Source: Asanoa hainanensis (GTDB lineage: Bacteria > Actinomycetota > Actinomycetes > Mycobacteriales > Micromonosporaceae). From it: 64,000 bases of DNA. Location of the stretch: positions 54,638-118,637 of the forward strand of contig NZ_FZPH01000021.1 in assembly GCF_900188485.1 (NCBI RefSeq), written 5' to 3'. How positions within the stretch are numbered: the first letter of the stretch is position 1; every line of letters starts with the position of its first letter. The position numbers were made by a program, and so were the translations under genes. Positions 62,636-64,000 of the stretch are shown here, in pieces. The notes under the pieces are model-generated. The model worked only from the letters and a program-made list of their open reading frames with translations. It searched no databases and had not been told where the DNA came from.

Positions 62636-62920
62636 TCAGCCGCCGGCTACCGAGGGAAGGACCTGGATCTCCGCGCCGGGTGGGACCTCGGTTTCAAGGC
62701 CGCCAGAGCGGCGGCAGTCCTCTCCGTCGACGTAGATGTTGACGTAGCGGCGTACGGCGCCCTGCTCATCGCGGAGGCGGCGGTCCAGACGTGGCCAGGT
62801 CGCCGCCACCGCGTCGAGCACCGCTCGTAGTGAGCCGGTGGCGTCCACGGTCAGAGAGCTCTGGCCGTCGGCCTCGGCTCGGAGCACGCCTGGCAGCAGG
62901 ATCGTGACGGGTGCGGTCAT
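62636..62920 (-). CDS. MoaD/ThiS-family ubiquitin-like protein
   Basis: A 94-residue beta-grasp protein (VTILLPGVLRAEADGQSSLTVDATGSLRAVLDAVAATWP ... GAEIQVLPSVAGG) ending in the diglycine required for adenylation and thiocarboxylation. It may be a sulphur carrier or protein modifier. ATG 62920 overlaps the stop of the upstream BNR propeller gene by 4 nt, so the two are coupled; no molybdopterin or thiamine genes are nearby. Confidence 0.88.
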   Translation of the reverse strand: MTAPVTILLPGVLRAEADGQSSLTVDATGSLRAVLDAVAATWPRLDRRLRDEQGAVRRYVNIYVDGEDCRRSGGLETEVPPGAEIQVLPSVAGG

Positions 62921-63999
62921 AGCGCCGCCGCTTTCACCGACAGCACGTCGGGTAGGTGGGCCGCCACCTGGACCCAGGACTCGCCCTCGTCGGCGCTGGA
63001 CCAGACCTCGCCCGAGCGGGTGCCGAAATAGACGCCGGCGGGGGTGGCGTTGTCGGCGCACATCGCGTCGCGGAGGACCGTCGGGTAGAACGGGTCCGTC
63101 GGGAGGCCCGCGGACAGCGCCGACCAGGTGGCGCCGGCGTCGGTCGAGCGGAAGACGCGGCAGCGGTGGTCGGGCGGGAAGCGCTCGCTGTCGGCCGCCA
63201 GCGGGAAGGTCCAGACCGTCTCCGGGCGACCCGGATGGGTGACGATCGGAAAGCCGAAGTCGCTCGGTAGGCCCTCGGCGATCGACGACCAGCTGGCGCC
63301 CTCGTCGTCAGAGCGGTAGACGCCGCCGTGGTTCTGCGCGTAGAGACGGGTCGGGTCGCCGGCGTCGCGGGCCACCTTGTGCACGCACTGGCCGAACTCG
63401 GGATAGGGGTCCGGGAAGAAGCCAGCCTTGATGCCGGCGTTGCCGGGCGACCAGGTCGCACCGCCGTCACTCGTGCGGTAGACGCCGCCCGTCGACATCG
63501 CGACCAGGACCCGGGCCGGATCGTCGGGGTGCGGCAGGATCGTGTGGATCGCCTGGCCGCCGAAGCCGGCGCCCCACTCGGGGCGGTGCGGGTGGTCCCA
63601 CAGCGACCGGACCAGGGTGAAGGTGCGCCCGCCGTCTTCGGAGCGGAACAGCGCCGAGGGCTGGGTGCCCGCGTAGACGACATCGGGCTCGCCGGCCGGG
63701 CCGGGTGCCAGTTGCCAGACGCGGACCAGCGAGGTGTCGGTGTCGGCCGGGAAGGCGACCGGGGCGTGGTCGGGCTCGGACCAGGTCTTGCCCAGGTCGT
63801 CGCTGGTCGCGACGCTCGGGCCGAAGTGGGAGCTGTCGACGCCGGCCATTAGCCGCGGCGTGGCCCGGCGGTGGTCGATGCCGACAGCGTAGATCGAGGT
63901 CATCGCGAAGTGCGGCCCGCTGACCTGCCAGTCGACCCGGTTGTCGGTGGTCGCCAGGAACAGGCCCTTGCTCGTGCCGATGGTCAGGAGGACGGTCAT
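62917..63999 (-). CDS. BNR/Asp-box beta-propeller protein
   Basis: A 360-residue protein with at least five Asp-box motifs of the S-x-D-x-G-x-(T/S)-W/F type (SDDLGKTW, SEDGGRTF, SDGGATW, SDDEGASW, STDAGATW, SADEGESW), i.e. a sialidase/sortilin-type propeller. No signal peptide is visible (MTVLLTIGTSKGLFLATTD), so it is probably cytoplasmic and not a secreted sialidase. It is translationally coupled to the MoaD/ThiS-like gene. Confidence 0.85.
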   Translation of the reverse strand: MTVLLTIGTSKGLFLATTDNRVDWQVSGPHFAMTSIYAVGIDHRRATPRLMAGVDSSHFGPSVATSDDLGKTWSEPDHAPVAFPADTDTSLVRVWQLAPGPAGEPDVVYAGTQPSALFRSEDGGRTFTLVRSLWDHPHRPEWGAGFGGQAIHTILPHPDDPARVLVAMSTGGVYRTSDGGATWSPGNAGIKAGFFPDPYPEFGQCVHKVARDAGDPTRLYAQNHGGVYRSDDEGASWSSIAEGLPSDFGFPIVTHPGRPETVWTFPLAADSERFPPDHRCRVFRSTDAGATWSALSAGLPTDPFYPTVLRDAMCADNATPAGVYFGTRSGEVWSSADEGESWVQVAAHLPDVLSVKAAAL

Positions 64000-64000
64000 G

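Overview
High-GC actinobacterial chromosome, most likely Micromonosporaceae-like. The evidence is the extreme third-position GC, many GTG starts, TAnnnT -10 boxes placed 6-7 nt before start codons (leaderless mRNAs), and actinobacterial families such as CofC, CGNR, HupB with a Lys/Ala tail, and DUF58/MoxR. The order ddl-gpsA-cofC-ppk-mutT1-hupB-leuD-leuC-IclR ... FAH ... leuB-serA-ilvC-ilvN-ilvB matches, from memory, the Mycobacterium tuberculosis Rv2981c-Rv3003c segment, so most of 0.5-42 kb is core chromosome. I see no phage, IS element or CRISPR array.

Layout. 0-5 kb: HIT protein, D-Ala-D-Ala ligase, and a coupled cystathionine lyase/gpsA/plsC group. 5-13 kb: CofC with an in-frame cold-shock-like tail, a polyphosphate block (ppk, CYTH-CHAD, mutT1), a membrane-anchored EEP enzyme and HupB. 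13-17 kb: leuCD with a divergent IclR (NdgR-type) regulator, then tRNA-Gln and tRNA-Glu. 17-30 kb: FAH-family hydrolase, methyltransferase, CGNR regulator with a divergent alpha/beta hydrolase, a moxR-DUF58-VWA-protease operon, a kinase-fold protein, a second EEP enzyme, citramalate synthase, PRC-barrel protein and a tyrosine phosphatase. 30-46 kb: branched-chain amino acid and serine genes (ilvE, leuB, serA, ilvBNC, ilvD) with apbE, a membrane GGDEF-EAL protein and an sRNA candidate. 46-57 kb: a glycoside-utilisation locus (GH2 beta-mannosidase-like enzyme, LacI regulator, DppABCDF-type transporter). 57-64 kb: glyA under a ZTP riboswitch, a metallophosphoesterase, a PQQ-type sugar dehydrogenase, a minisatellite, a VOC protein, and a BNR propeller coupled to a MoaD/ThiS-like protein.

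How genes work together. The leu/ilv/cimA/serA/glyA genes form a branched-chain amino acid and one-carbon neighbourhood. Two of its transcripts (cimA and ilvBNC) carry what look like ribosome-mediated attenuators: leaderless 10-11 codon leader peptides with rare Ile-Ile or Val-Leu codons, followed by intrinsic terminators. The 49-57 kb locus looks like one LacI regulon, with ACTTAACCGG-type operators at the transporter promoter (two, exactly 105 bp apart) and at the GH2/lacI divergent region.

The most unusual structures are tandem triplications in the transporter locus. One is three 74-bp units between dppB and dppC that form three 25-codon ORFs chained by ATGA/GTGA overlaps. The other is a 132-bp triplication of the lacI 3' end, each copy carrying an operator-like motif. 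A 24-bp repeat lies in the dppD-dppF spacer and a 0.5-kb degenerate minisatellite at 61.4-61.9 kb. All functional statements rest on reading the sequence and recalling families; no searches were run.
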